Assembly: GCA_949317995.1 (NCBI GenBank)
Contig: OX439043.1
Span: 63,586,822 to 63,650,821 of the forward strand
Length of the DNA: 64,000 nucleotides
Source of the DNA: Acholoe squamosa
Lineage: Eukaryota > Annelida > Polychaeta > Phyllodocida > Polynoidae
Direction of reading: 5' to 3'
Below are positions 33,198 to 42,713 of this stretch, piece after piece. Both the position numbers and the translations under genes were made by a program. The notes beneath the pieces are model-generated. The model was given only the letters and a program-made list of their open reading frames with translations, made no database searches and had not been told where the DNA came from. Positions within the stretch are counted from its first letter, which is position 1. Every line of letters begins with the position of its first letter.

Positions 33198-35396
33198 CTA
33201 TGTGGTATTGTAATTTCTCTCATGTTTGGAGAGGGTTCTACCTGCAAAGGCTACTGGTCTGAGCACTCCTTCATTATCTCTCTGTGAGAGTACAGCTCCT
33301 AAACTCACATTGGAAGCATCAGTTGCCAAACTGAACTCTTTCTCATAGTTTGGATATCTGAGAAGAGCATTGGTACAGAGGGCATGCTTTAATGTTTTGA
33401 AAGCATTATCTGCCTCTTCTGTCCAGACAAATGCTTTGAGATGTGTCTGTAGATCATACAATGGTCTAGCAATTTGGGCATAACCTTTGATAAACTTTTT
33501 GAAGTATTGGCATAGGCCTGTGAAGGATCTGACATTTTTGACTGATTTTGGTGTTGGGAAGGTTTTGATTGACTCCACCTTTGTGGGAGATGGTTGCAGT
33601 CCCATGGGTGTGACTCTCATTCCCAAGAAGTCTATTCTGTCTATGAAGTATTCACATTTTGATTTCTTCAGTTTGAGTTTACCAACTCTTAGGCTGTTGA
33701 ACACATCTTCCAGGTCATGGAAGTGTTGTTCGATTGATGGTGATAATACCAATATGTCATCTAGGTATGGTAGGGCACATTTGTACTTGAGTTTGTTCAG
33801 AATTAATGTGACTAGATGGCAGAATCCCGCCGGTGCCGTCGCTAAACCCATCGGCATCCTTTCATAGACATATTTTTTGTCATTTGCTATGAATGCGGTT
33901 TTATGCTGATCCTCCTGTCTTATAGGAATTTGAAAAAATCCCTGTTGGGCATCTAGCTTACTGAATACTCTTGGTCTGAGTGACCCTATCATGTCTAGAG
34001 TGTCATCGGCCCGGGGTGTAGATAAGGCTTGATTTATCGTGTTTTGGTTCAAATAACGAAAATCTGTGACGAGCCTATGGCCTCCCGATGATTTTTGTAC
34101 TAAAAAGGATCTGGAAGCCCAGGGGTCCTCGGCACATTCTCTCAGAATGCCCTGTTGTACTAGCCTTTCACACTCTTCCCCTATTGCGGCCTGTTTTTCT
34201 GGTGTTTGTCTATATGGTAGGAAATGACATGGTACTGCCTCAGGTTTTACATGTATTGAGTGTGTATACAGGTGTGTGGCACCAATGTCTCCATCTTTTC
34301 CTACAAATACATCATCATACTTGGTCAGCAGTGATCCTAATCTATCATGCTGATCTTTGGATGTGAGCACAGATTTTGGTGGAACATTCTCTTCCAATTC
34401 TGGCTCGAGGTCATGTGCCTCACTATGTATAGCAGCTATTTCAGAGAGTCTGATTGAGTTGGGTTCAGGGTCAGCATATGTGGACTCACAGTCTGAGTCT
34501 GTGTCACTGAATTGAGTTATATCCTCAGGCCGTATGGCTGAGATGGATTGATCAGTGTGTGGGGTTGTGTCTGCCACCTGTTGAGGTTTTTCTAAATCAG
34601 ATTCCTTGACTTCCTGAAATAGAGCTATGATGGCACCCTTTTTGATTTTATGTGGGCGCCTGCTGGTGTTGAGTAACACTAGGGGATGTTTGTTATTTTC
34701 CCTGGGGGTTACTGCTGCCCTTTGAACTAGATATGGGGCATTGTTATTTCTTTGGAGGTTATCTACTACTCCAGTTTTGCCTTGCAGTGATTGAGTAGAT
34801 GTGACCTTACCCAATACTGCAAGTTCAGAGAATGGAGGGATGGTAAAATCCCTCACTGCCCTAATGGGTTTGAGAATTTGTTCAGGATCAACATTAAATT
34901 CAATTTGAGATTTTGTAGTGCCTAAGAAATCTGTGCCGAGAACAACGGGCTGTGTGAGGTTGGGAATTACAGCAAATTGGTATTGGAATCTGACACCTTG
35001 GATTCTAAAGTTCAGCATAGCTGAATGTCTAACATGACACACCGATCCATCTGCCAAATGGATGTTGATTTTAGATTTCCTCAGTTGGATATGGAATCTC
35101 TTTTGGAGATCCATGAGGAATGATTGTCTGACACAGGTGATAGTAGCACCTGTATCAACCAGACATTGTACATCCGAAACATCATATAGATTTGCATTGA
35201 TACAGCCATTTTGAAGAAGTACAATAGAAAGCTTGGTACTCTCACCTGTATCCTTTGATGATGAATCTGGTGGGGTGATGTGTATCACTGATGGACATCT
35301 CTGTCTGTTAGATGGTAGATTGGCACTAGCAATTGTCTCTGGTTGGATCGTTGTTAATCCTGATTGATTGTTTGTATTTGGGGTGTCACAGTGCAC
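33198..35396 (-). CDS. pol: Pol N-terminal part: protease, reverse transcriptase, RNase H start
   Basis: An open frame of 732 residues lying -1 relative to gag. It has no ATG at its head and remains open upstream past the end of gag, so expression by -1 frameshifting near the gag stop (35420-35422) is likely. Aspartic protease: VDTGA at residues 80-84, with GTDFLG at 154-159. Reverse transcriptase: LVTDFRYLNQ (442-451), SKLDAQQGFFQIP (479-491), YLDD (544-547). RNase H begins with LATDASNVSLGAVLSQ. The frame ends at a TAG (33198-33200) inside the conserved NYNTT-RELL junction, where Glu or Lys is usual. This single nonsense codon is the main visible lesion in the provirus. Confidence 0.92.
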   Translation of the reverse strand: MHCDTPNTNNQSGLTTIQPETIASANLPSNRQRCPSVIHITPPDSSSKDTGESTKLSIVLLQNGCINANLYDVSDVQCLVDTGATITCVRQSFLMDLQKRFHIQLRKSKINIHLADGSVCHVRHSAMLNFRIQGVRFQYQFAVIPNLTQPVVLGTDFLGTTKSQIEFNVDPEQILKPIRAVRDFTIPPFSELAVLGKVTSTQSLQGKTGVVDNLQRNNNAPYLVQRAAVTPRENNKHPLVLLNTSRRPHKIKKGAIIALFQEVKESDLEKPQQVADTTPHTDQSISAIRPEDITQFSDTDSDCESTYADPEPNSIRLSEIAAIHSEAHDLEPELEENVPPKSVLTSKDQHDRLGSLLTKYDDVFVGKDGDIGATHLYTHSIHVKPEAVPCHFLPYRQTPEKQAAIGEECERLVQQGILRECAEDPWASRSFLVQKSSGGHRLVTDFRYLNQNTINQALSTPRADDTLDMIGSLRPRVFSKLDAQQGFFQIPIRQEDQHKTAFIANDKKYVYERMPMGLATAPAGFCHLVTLILNKLKYKCALPYLDDILVLSPSIEQHFHDLEDVFNSLRVGKLKLKKSKCEYFIDRIDFLGMRVTPMGLQPSPTKVESIKTFPTPKSVKNVRSFTGLCQYFKKFIKGYAQIARPLYDLQTHLKAFVWTEEADNAFKTLKHALCTNALLRYPNYEKEFSLATDASNVSLGAVLSQRDNEGVLRPVAFAGRTLSKHERNYNTT

Positions 35397-35419
35397 TGGC
35401 CCATCGGCACTGTGACATC

Positions 35420-37477
35420 CTAGTTTTCCTGGTTCTGTGGGGTGGTTGAGATGCTTGCCACCAGGAGCTTGGAGATTTGATCCATTACATGAGGTGGTAT
35501 TTGGGGGTTACTTCGTTGGTTCCCCTGGTAACCTCTTGTATCAGGTTTGTAATCCTCCTGGCGTGAGTTGGAACCCTGGTTATATTGACCAGAGTTGCTG
35601 TATTGACCGGAGTTATTGGATCTCTGGTTGTTGTAGGCGCCATTGTTGTTGTAGGATCCACTGTTGTAGTTCCTATGTGGACTCTGGCTCCTACTGTTGG
35701 ATCCTTGGTTATAGGATCCAGAGTTGTTTGAACCCTGGCTGTTGTTGTAGGATCCAGAGTTGTTGTAGGATCCAGAGTTGTAGTTCCTATGTGGACTCTG
35801 GCTCCTACTGTTGGATCCTTGATTATTATAGGATCTGCCATTACTTGGGGTTCTGTCTTTCCTATCACTGTATGAAGAGTTACCATTGATGGAGTTGGAA
35901 GAGCTGTTGTCTTTCCTACTGTTGTGACCCCCCCGGTTGTTGTTGTTGCCCCCTCTACCTCTACCTCTATTGGATTGGTAGTTGGGGTCATAGTTATTTC
36001 CTCTGTATCTACCGGTAGGGTCTCTTGATGCAACCTTAGCCTCCTGTTGCCTTACATGGGCACTAGACATTAGGTTAACATCTTCATCTGCACTAGTGCT
36101 GATTTCCTGGACCTTTTTCTTAGTAGGCTGTGGGTTGGACTCTGCATCCCTCACCTTCCTAGATCTCTCTTGGGTCTCAACCTCTAGGGCTAGGTCTAGG
36201 GCCTGGTCAAAAGAGTCTATTTTCTTGTTCTCAAGAGCTACAGAGATCCAGGGCCTCAAGCCTTGGGTGAATGCCTTGCTTAGGATTTCATCACTCTGGC
36301 GTTGGGCATTACACACTTTCCTGAGATGGCATGCATAGTCTAGGACAGGTTCATCTACCTTTTGTGCACGGAGTGCAGTCCTTGAGATTATATTGTCTCG
36401 AGTAGCAAAATACTCTTTTAATTTATTCACTACATTGGTCCATGTCAACATGTCAGGTGTGGCACTCTCCCTGAAGGATTCAAACCAAGCTAGTGCTTGT
36501 CCTTCGAGGTACTTGGGTAAATATGTTACCATGGTGTCACTGTCTGTTACTTTGTACTTATCCTTCAGATATTCTGGGAATTTGTGATCAATAAATAATG
36601 CTGTTGACATGAGTGGTGATGGGTGTGAAAAGGTTTTGGGTTTTGTTACCTCATGTAGCCTGATCTTTCTGTCATCCTGTTGTTTTCTGTCTATGAGTTT
36701 GGTCATGTTGGACACCATGGAGATTATGATGTCATCTTTGGATCCAGAGGCAGATGGTGTGACAACAGGTGTGATGGCAGGTGTGGGAGGTTGTGGGGTC
36801 TGGGATGATACCATCTTCATGAGATCTGCTATCTGTTGTTGTTGTCTCTCTAGGGACTTCTGCTGATCTTCCATGGCCTTCTGTTGAGCATCTATTGCTG
36901 CATTCCTCTCTGCCAGTTGTTGGTTGAGGATCCTCTCCCTTTCCTCCTGCTGGGACTTGTTGGTCTCTAGGGCAGTAACTGCATCTTGGATGGCCTTCTC
37001 ATAGGCCCTTATCTTTTCAGCTGTCTGATTAGGTTGGGGGCCTTCATCGGTGTCCATGATGGAGGGTGTGGGGGAGGTGTCTCTGGAGGAGTGGCTGTCA
37101 AAGGCTGGAGCTGGGGTGGAGGATCTAGATGAGGGTGTGGATCCACCCCCTGAGGCAGATCCTTCTTCCCCTGAGGTAGATAGCGTGAGTTGGGCGTCCT
37201 GTAGAGATCCCTGGGAAATGTTGGATCCCTGAGAACTGGTTGTTCCCTGAGTAGACAGGGTGGGAGGTGTGGGGTCTACTGAGTGTGGGTCTGTTGTATT
37301 GGAGGCTGGTTTGCTTCCTGTGGGCCTCCTAGATCTAGGTGGGAGGGAGACCTCTTCAACAGGCCCCTGACTACGTAAGGTCTTTGTGTGTTGTTCTGCC
37401 AGCTTGACTGATAAGGCCTTGATGTGTGTGGTGGACCTCACTGACGTGTGGGAGACCTCACTGACGTGTGGGAGACC
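35420..37477 (-). CDS. gag: Gag polyprotein
   Basis: The frame is open from 37477 but has no ATG before 37057, which would be residue 129 counted from the GTG at 37441. The N-terminal 140 residues are Ser/Thr/Pro/Gly-rich. A coiled coil of about 70 residues, rich in Gln and Glu, follows. The capsid domain shared by Ty3/gypsy Gags is at about 270-420 (YLEGQALAWFESF, GLRPWISVALENK). The C-terminal 200 residues are RG- and Asn/Ser/Gly-rich with duplicated NYNSGSYNN-type blocks and no CCHC knuckle, so RNA binding probably uses the RG/Asn-rich tail. It forms the particle shell. The missing early ATG may reflect the adjacent repeat array or non-AUG initiation. Confidence 0.88.
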   Translation of the reverse strand, partial: GLPHVSEVSHTSVRSTTHIKALSVKLAEQHTKTLRSQGPVEEVSLPPRSRRPTGSKPASNTTDPHSVDPTPPTLSTQGTTSSQGSNISQGSLQDAQLTLSTSGEEGSASGGGSTPSSRSSTPAPAFDSHSSRDTSPTPSIMDTDEGPQPNQTAEKIRAYEKAIQDAVTALETNKSQQEERERILNQQLAERNAAIDAQQKAMEDQQKSLERQQQQIADLMKMVSSQTPQPPTPAITPVVTPSASGSKDDIIISMVSNMTKLIDRKQQDDRKIRLHEVTKPKTFSHPSPLMSTALFIDHKFPEYLKDKYKVTDSDTMVTYLPKYLEGQALAWFESFRESATPDMLTWTNVVNKLKEYFATRDNIISRTALRAQKVDEPVLDYACHLRKVCNAQRQSDEILSKAFTQGLRPWISVALENKKIDSFDQALDLALEVETQERSRKVRDAESNPQPTKKKVQEISTSADEDVNLMSSAHVRQQEAKVASRDPTGRYRGNNYDPNYQSNRGRGRGGNNNNRGGHNSRKDNSSSNSINGNSSYSDRKDRTPSNGRSYNNQGSNSRSQSPHRNYNSGSYNNSGSYNNSQGSNNSGSYNQGSNSRSQSPHRNYNSGSYNNNGAYNNQRSNNSGQYSNSGQYNQGSNSRQEDYKPDTRGYQGNQRSNPQIPPHVMDQISKLLVASISTTPQNQEN

Positions 37478-37880
37478 TCACTGACGTGTGGGAGACCTCA
37501 CTGACGTGTGGGAGACCTCTCTGACGTGTGGGAGACCTCACTGACGTGTGGGAGACCTCACTGACGTGTGGGAGACCTCACTGACGTGTGGGAGACCTCA
37601 CTGACGTGTGGGAGACCTCACTGACGTTTTGGGAGACCTCACTGACGTTTTGGGAGACCTCACTGATATATGGGAGATCTTACTGTTGTGTGAGAGATCT
37701 CATTGATGTGTGGGAGATCTCATTGATGTGTGTGGGATCTCACTGATGTGTGGGAGATCTCATTGATGTGTGGGAGATCTCACTGATGTGTGGGAGATCT
37801 CACTGATGTGTGGGAGATCTCACTGGTATGTGGGAGATCTCACTGGTATGTGGGAGATCTCACTGGTATGTGGGAGCTCT
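37437..37880. repeat. 20-bp tandem array in the provirus leader
   Basis: Nine near-perfect units of CTGACGTGTGGGAGACCTCA (37441-37620) are followed by two 21-bp variants and about eleven degenerate CTGATGTGTGGGAGATCTCA units. It lies between the primer-binding site and gag and touches the first gag codons. Because 20 is not a multiple of three, each added unit shifts the frame. Confidence 0.95.
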
Positions 37881-38015
37881 CACTGGTGACCTTGGTGGGC
37901 ATGGTGTCAAGGTCAAGGTCACTGGGTGGGTGGAGTGGGTTTTACTGTGAGCATGATTGTTCTCAGTTGTGTTACCAGCTTTAATTTTTATGAGCCTGTG
38001 AGAGATGGGATCTTA

Positions 38016-38033
38016 GTAGGATGTTCTCCACCA
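38016..38033 (-). promoter_or_regulatory. Candidate primer-binding site
   Basis: Three bases inside the 5' LTR the minus strand reads TGGTGGAGAACATCCTAC. TGG pairs with the CCA end of a tRNA, as in retroelement priming. I could not assign the tRNA. Confidence 0.4.
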
Positions 38034-38036
38034 CTT

Positions 38037-39383
38037 TGTCATACTAGTGATTGGCATGATCAAGTTGTCATATGAGAAATATCATAAGACTAGTGGTATA
38101 TAGTGTAAATACATCAGGCTCATATAAATAGTGTTATTTCCAGTTGTCACTGGTTTATTCAGCTTTAGGCAACATGTAAGAAATATCAATCATACAGTAG
38201 TTAGTATGTAGGTAATTTGTACATACAGTAAACATACAGTAATTTATAAAGTACAATGTTCAGTTCCACTCCACCTGTGAGGTAATAATAATACAATGTC
38301 CAGCATAGTTCTAGGTGGGTTCCCACACCTAGCTCCTGACCTGCTGCTTAGAGGAATAATGTAATAATAAATAACTTTACCCTCTGGTGGAAGTCTTGAA
38401 GGAGATAGCCCCTGGCCACTAATGATAGAAACCAATGCCTGTCTAGCATAGTTTCACCATAGTGCAGTGGTATAGCAGGTAGCAGGAGATGACTGGAGAT
38501 GTTACCTCTAGAGCGGTTCTTGGTGATCTGTCCTCCTGGAGGTGCAGACAGGCTATTTGTAGCAAATCTTGGAAAAGCACCTCCAGACTGACTGGAGCCA
38601 GCAGCATCTGCCTAACTCTACAATTGTTTGAGGGGAGTCTTTCAAGTGTCACAGGGGGACAAAGGACCCCCATGGGCGCCGCTGTGTCCCCCATTGTCTT
38701 GGTCGGTTCTGCAACTTCAGACCCTCATATCTCGGTCGTTTATGCGTTTATAACCGCCATTTTGCGCATGCGCGGAGTTGAATATGCCAAGTTTATAATG
38801 CCCGTTGGATAGGCGCGTAACTCCCGCCGGTTTGTCTGTAGGGAACTCGGAGCTCCTTTCAGTCTCCATGGCATAACTTCCTTAATAATGGGAGTTCCGC
38901 CTTGATCTTGGGCTCATTTTGACCGTCTAATTATGGGCTTTCCATAAATGCTTTGATATTTGACCTAGCTTGCTCAGGAGCGACGCTAGAGCGACCGGAA
39001 GGTTATGGCGTCGTGCTTATGTAACCCATTGTTCAGTCATTAGAGTGCTCAGACACTCATGACGGCGTCAGCGGTGCTCAGGCACCCGTGACGGCCGGTT
39101 GCATTCACTTACAAGTTATTAATTTGTGCATTGAACCATGAGGTCGCACACTGAGACCCTCATTTTTATTATATTGTGCAGTGAACCATTAGGTCGGAGC
39201 CTTTGATGTCAGAGAGAGTGTTTGTAAATGACCTGGCTGGTGTGCAGTGGGGCATGAACGCTCTTATACAAAGTTTGAGCGCTCTTATAGCTCTTAGAGC
39301 CAACCTATGTATTAATTTCATAGATATCCTTTGATTAATACAAAATATGTTACGATTTATGGAATAATAAAATGGTATATCAT
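38037..39383 (-). repeat. 5' LTR of the provirus
   Basis: 1347 bp, matching the other LTR (23381-24727) almost base for base. Two differences were noticed: G at the position corresponding to 24078 (CTCGGTCG against CTCGATCG), and GAGCC against GAACC near 39300. On the plus strand it starts TGTCATAC and ends GGTATATCAT, giving imperfect terminal inverted repeats. Promoter elements were not resolved. Confidence 0.93.
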
Positions 39384-39388
39384 AGTTC

Positions 39389-40223
39389 GTCTATGTTTAT
39401 ATATTAGTCTTTGATACCAATAGATAAAAGGGGATGCCTATGTTATAATAGCTATCTAGTAGTTTCTCAAACTGGGAGGGGGGGGGGTTCTTTAGTGGTC
39501 AGAGGGAGCTGCCCCCCCCCCAAACAACAGTACCCTGACCCCCCCCCCAGGGCCCCTGCTCCAGACATTCAGTCCATTTGACACCCAGCCACCCAACAGC
39601 TGCGACGGCAGTGCCCGGATTATTGCGACTTGACTGTATCTATGTATAAACCTAAAATTTGGCAGGTGTGCCGCCGAGTTGTGCAAAGATGACGGCCCTA
39701 CTGTCCATGTATGAGCCTAGGTTTGGCAGGGGCACCACTAAGTTGTGCAAAGATGGCCGTGGGTATATCGTATGTAGCAATACAGTACTAATGATTAGAC
39801 ACTACATTGGTACATCATGATGAGCATGGGGCATGAATCTGGTAGCGTTATGTTGTTTACAAGAATGGACGGAGGTACTTCATGGAGCCCAAAAAGTGAC
39901 CAAGACACTGCAAGTCATCATTTTGTGTAATCAATCGTGGTATCTGATTTTCTGTGTCTTGACTGATTAGTTCTCCAGGTGCACCCTTTTTGTTAATAAA
40001 GATTTAGGCCTTTAATCTTTTGTACATGCATGACGCAACAACTTTGGATGAATAATATCACTAATGTCAAGGGTGTAATTAGTAGCTAACTATATTACAT
40101 GAACATGGTTCACATAAATAATGTCTCGCATAACTTCAATTTCTTAGGACCATATTTTGCATTTTTGCATTATGCCATTTATAGATGTGAAGGTGCAAAG
40201 ATTTAACTCTGGCAAGTAGCCTC
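39389..40223. other. Host DNA between the two large elements
   Basis: C- and G-rich runs at about 39478-39550. A short unit with GGCAGG-GTGC-CC-AAGTTGTGCAAAGATG occurs twice (about 39660 and 39725). No gene. The last six bases (40218-40223) are the left copy of the AGCCTC duplication. Confidence 0.5.
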
Positions 40224-40853
40224 AGTAGTATAGTATGTATCGGAACGGGACTATAGCTAATCTAAGGATATTACTCACTGGGCATGCAGCCAATCAGAGG
40301 CCTCCCTTTTGGCGGGAAATTCAAAAATGGTCAGGTGACCTAAACCCCCTGTGGTGTGCCGCCAAAATGGTGCCCTCTGATTGGCTGGCTGTTTAGGTCA
40401 TGTGACCTCTATTATGGAAATAAGGTCACATGATCCTAATTTGAATGGACAAATCAGAGGTCGTCATTTTGGTGGGGAATTTGAAAAATTTGGTGACGTG
40501 ACTCTTTTTTTAAAAATTGGTGTGCCGCCAAAATGGAGACCTCTGATTGGTTGGCTGGCTGTCCACACGTCATACCGTCAGTCAGCTGTATGCAGCAAGC
40601 AAGTAGTTACGTGACCTTATTAGCATAACGAGGTGTGGTTTATTATGTAGATGAGGGTGTGACTCTAGTGAGATATTTTTTATATCAATAAAATACGGCA
40701 AGCTGAAAACTTGCCAAGAAAAAAAGGAAAAAAAAAAAAAAAATTTGGGGAGGGGGGCCTTTGGGGGAACCATTGGGTTGGGGGGCCTTGGTTGGGTGGG
40801 GCCCCTTTTTTTTTAGTAAACCCGCCCCTTGTCTAGGTTTTAGTAAAGGTAAA
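40224..40853 (+). repeat. Left terminal inverted repeat of the Polinton-type element
   Basis: It matches the complement of 49222-49952 with indels. It contains four alternating copies of a subterminal motif pairing AATCAGAGG with CATTTTGGCGG (CCAAAATGG... CTCTGATTGG in reverse). The inner end has A- and G-rich runs and then AGTAAACCCG. Confidence 0.88.
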
Positions 40854-41070
40854 ATTACATAAGGTAGTTAAATATTAAATAGAAATACAATAGAACCCAC
40901 ATATGGAGTAGTACACATTCCACTTTTTATTTGTTGTAATCTCATTTCATTTTTTTTTACATACAAACTATCTCGGTGTCTTATCTATACATGAATCGTG
41001 ATTCATTGTGGATGGTCTTTGGTCGGTTCATATATGTTCTCCGTGGTGTCTGGTGTATATATGTTGTTTC

Positions 41071-41492
41071 TCATTTATCTACTGTGTCCTCCGACGTTAC
41101 AGCGTTAGAAAACACAGAAGGTGCTTGTTCAAAAGTAAAAACTCCTCCATGCTTATTTCTGAAAAGCTGCAACTCGTTGTCCAGAAAGTTCAATTTCTTC
41201 AACATTGCCGTCAGCAAACTTTTGCTCTGTGGACTTAGATTCTTACTTTCCCAGGCCAACGGGCAGGTAGGAGAATATCTGAAATGCTCCACGGTGATGT
41301 TGTCACTTTCTAACCATGTGTGTATAGCGACTCCACATTGGTAGCATTGAACAAGGTCCTTACCTCTGATGTAAAAGAATCCGTGGGCGGGGTTTATTCC
41401 ACATCTGTGAAAGAACGGGGTTTATTCCACATAATTGTGTCTAAAGTGTTGAGTCTCCTTGATAAATCGACAAAACGTACATACTTGACCAT
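41071..41492 (-). pseudogene. BIR-domain (IAP-like) gene, frameshifted
   Basis: On the minus strand the frame ending at 41071 encodes GKDLVQCYQCGVAIHTW and then a zinc signature spaced exactly C-x2-C-x16-H-x6-C (41346 to about 41270), the mark of baculoviral IAP repeat domains. These bind caspases or signalling partners and block cell death. A preceding ATG at 41492 opens a 32-codon frame with an RLNTLD-type BIR N-terminal helix, but it ends at 41394 in a different frame. A 17-bp phrase, ATGTGGAATAAACCCCG, is duplicated 28 bp apart at the break. A TATA box lies at 41625-41632, 130 bp upstream. There is no RING finger. The domain call is strong; the gene is broken in this copy. Confidence 0.72.
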
Positions 41493-41624
41493 TCTCTTAG
41501 GTAGGTAGGTAGGAAGGTAACGTGGTGCGAGCAGTGACGACGGTGGTAGTAGCTGTGTCGAGTGTGGACGTATCAGTGGTAGGCGAGGTGGTAAATAAGA
41601 CAGCAGAAACGTGACATAAGTGGT

Positions 41625-41632
41625 TTATATAG
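41625..41632 (-). promoter_or_regulatory. TATA box of the BIR gene
   Basis: The minus strand reads CTATATAAACC across this site, about 130 bp before the ATG at 41492. The same arrangement precedes the Death-domain gene. Confidence 0.5.
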
Positions 41633-41769
41633 ATGTGCTTAATCCCCTTTCCAGCTGCATACTCTCCATCTCCACCACCACATTCCTGTGTAGCGACTTA
41701 AGATGGGATTCCCATGGTGCACACCTCCGACTCCTTTATGTAAGTCACCATGCCCTTCCACAATTACTC

Positions 41770-42330
41770 TCAACGTATCATCTCTTTTTCTTTGTTTTCA
41801 AAGTGAAGCAATATATATCTCGCCACGTCAAACCTCCGCATGTCATCCATAAGCACTCGAATGAGCTGATGATGTGTACTGTCGGGTTTAGCTTGCCACA
41901 TTTTCAACGCTTTTAAGGCGTGGAGAGACATATCTTGTTCCGGTTGTTGAGCAATTCTATTTAGCTTTTCAGACGTCAAACCTAAATACGTCCCCATATT
42001 TTTCCACTCCCTGAATAGAGATTCAGACATGGTGACAAAGTACCTCTCCATTAAAATCTGGTCGGGGTTGTTGTAATCCAATTTGTACGTCTTGAAAAAG
42101 CTCTGCGACTGAAGTAACAGATCTTGTCGATGAACACTCATGTAGGCGTGGTGGAGTTCTCCCCATCTGGCATGAGCCATTGTTTTAGACCACCAAGTTT
42201 GGAACATCTCCATACACATATCCTGCACCGTCTTGATAATGACCATCTGCAGACGCTCATAGACGATGTCCAAGTAGATTCCCAATTTCTTCCAAGATCC
42301 AATTAACAGTCTTCCTATATCATGAAGCAA
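41770..42330 (-). CDS. Tandem Death-domain protein
   Basis: An open frame of 186 codons. Two consecutive segments each show the six-helix Death-domain pattern. The first has SWKKLGIYLD at its start and an MFQTWWSK helix. The second has EWKNMGTYLGLTSEKLNRIA, ALKMWQAK, LIRVLMDDMRRFDVARYIL, which is close to the consensus W-x2-LG-x2-LGL ... W ... D-x-A. Death domains assemble apoptosis and inflammasome adaptors, so a viral copy could act as a decoy or adaptor. The frame has no ATG; it is blocked upstream at 42341-42339 by a TGA. Nearby ATGs (42395, 42390) lead to short frames, so the N-terminus is frameshifted or spliced. A TATA box lies at 42561-42570. Confidence 0.75.
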   Translation of the reverse strand: MLHDIGRLLIGSWKKLGIYLDIVYERLQMVIIKTVQDMCMEMFQTWWSKTMAHARWGELHHAYMSVHRQDLLLQSQSFFKTYKLDYNNPDQILMERYFVTMSESLFREWKNMGTYLGLTSEKLNRIAQQPEQDMSLHALKALKMWQAKPDSTHHQLIRVLMDDMRRFDVARYILLHFENKEKEMIR

Positions 42331-42560
42331 ATGATTTCACAAATGACATCCTGTACACTCACTTCACATACATCAGAGTCAGATACTCATCTCATCTGCA
42401 AAAACTTCAGAAATCACTTGATGAAGGTCGGTAGGCGAGCAGGTAGGCAGGCAGCCGGCAGGTAGGTGGTGTGGTGCTGGTAATGGTAAAGGTAGTGGCG
42501 GTAGGCGCGCTAGTCGTAGTGGTCAGCAGTGATATATCCTTTCAAAGAGAAATTGGGGTG

Positions 42561-42570
42561 CTTTATATAG
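42561..42570 (-). promoter_or_regulatory. TATA box of the Death-domain gene
   Basis: The minus strand reads CTATATAAAG. The following leader is rich in CTACC repeats, like that of the BIR gene. Confidence 0.5.
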
Positions 42571-42713
42571 GGTGATCTAAGCCTATTTCCAGCTGGATAC
42601 TTACTGCCAGCTTTTCCTTTCTGTGTAGCGGCTTATCAGCATGAGACATTTTTGAATTTGTTAACATCAAACAGGAGGAAAGACACTGTGACAAGTGTAT
42701 TTGGTGAAAATTA

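Larger units (their letters stand above)
23376..39388 (-). mobile_element. Endogenous retrovirus-like Ty3/gypsy element (errantivirus-like) with target duplication
   Basis: The element occupies 23381-39383 on the minus strand. Order 5' to 3': LTR, primer-binding candidate, 20-bp repeat array, gag, pol, env, an opposite-strand frame, tandem arrays, polypurine tract, LTR. Both flanks read AGTTC (23376-23380 and 39384-39388), the expected size for this class. The LTRs differ at two positions that I noticed, so insertion was recent. At 16 kb it is larger than the usual 7-10 kb. The only clear break in the main genes is one stop codon in pol; gag also lacks an early ATG. Confidence 0.92.

Noticed and set aside
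40976-41344. 122-residue plus-strand frame in the Polinton-type element
   Set aside because: Antisense to the BIR domain, whose zinc spacing is exact on the minus strand.
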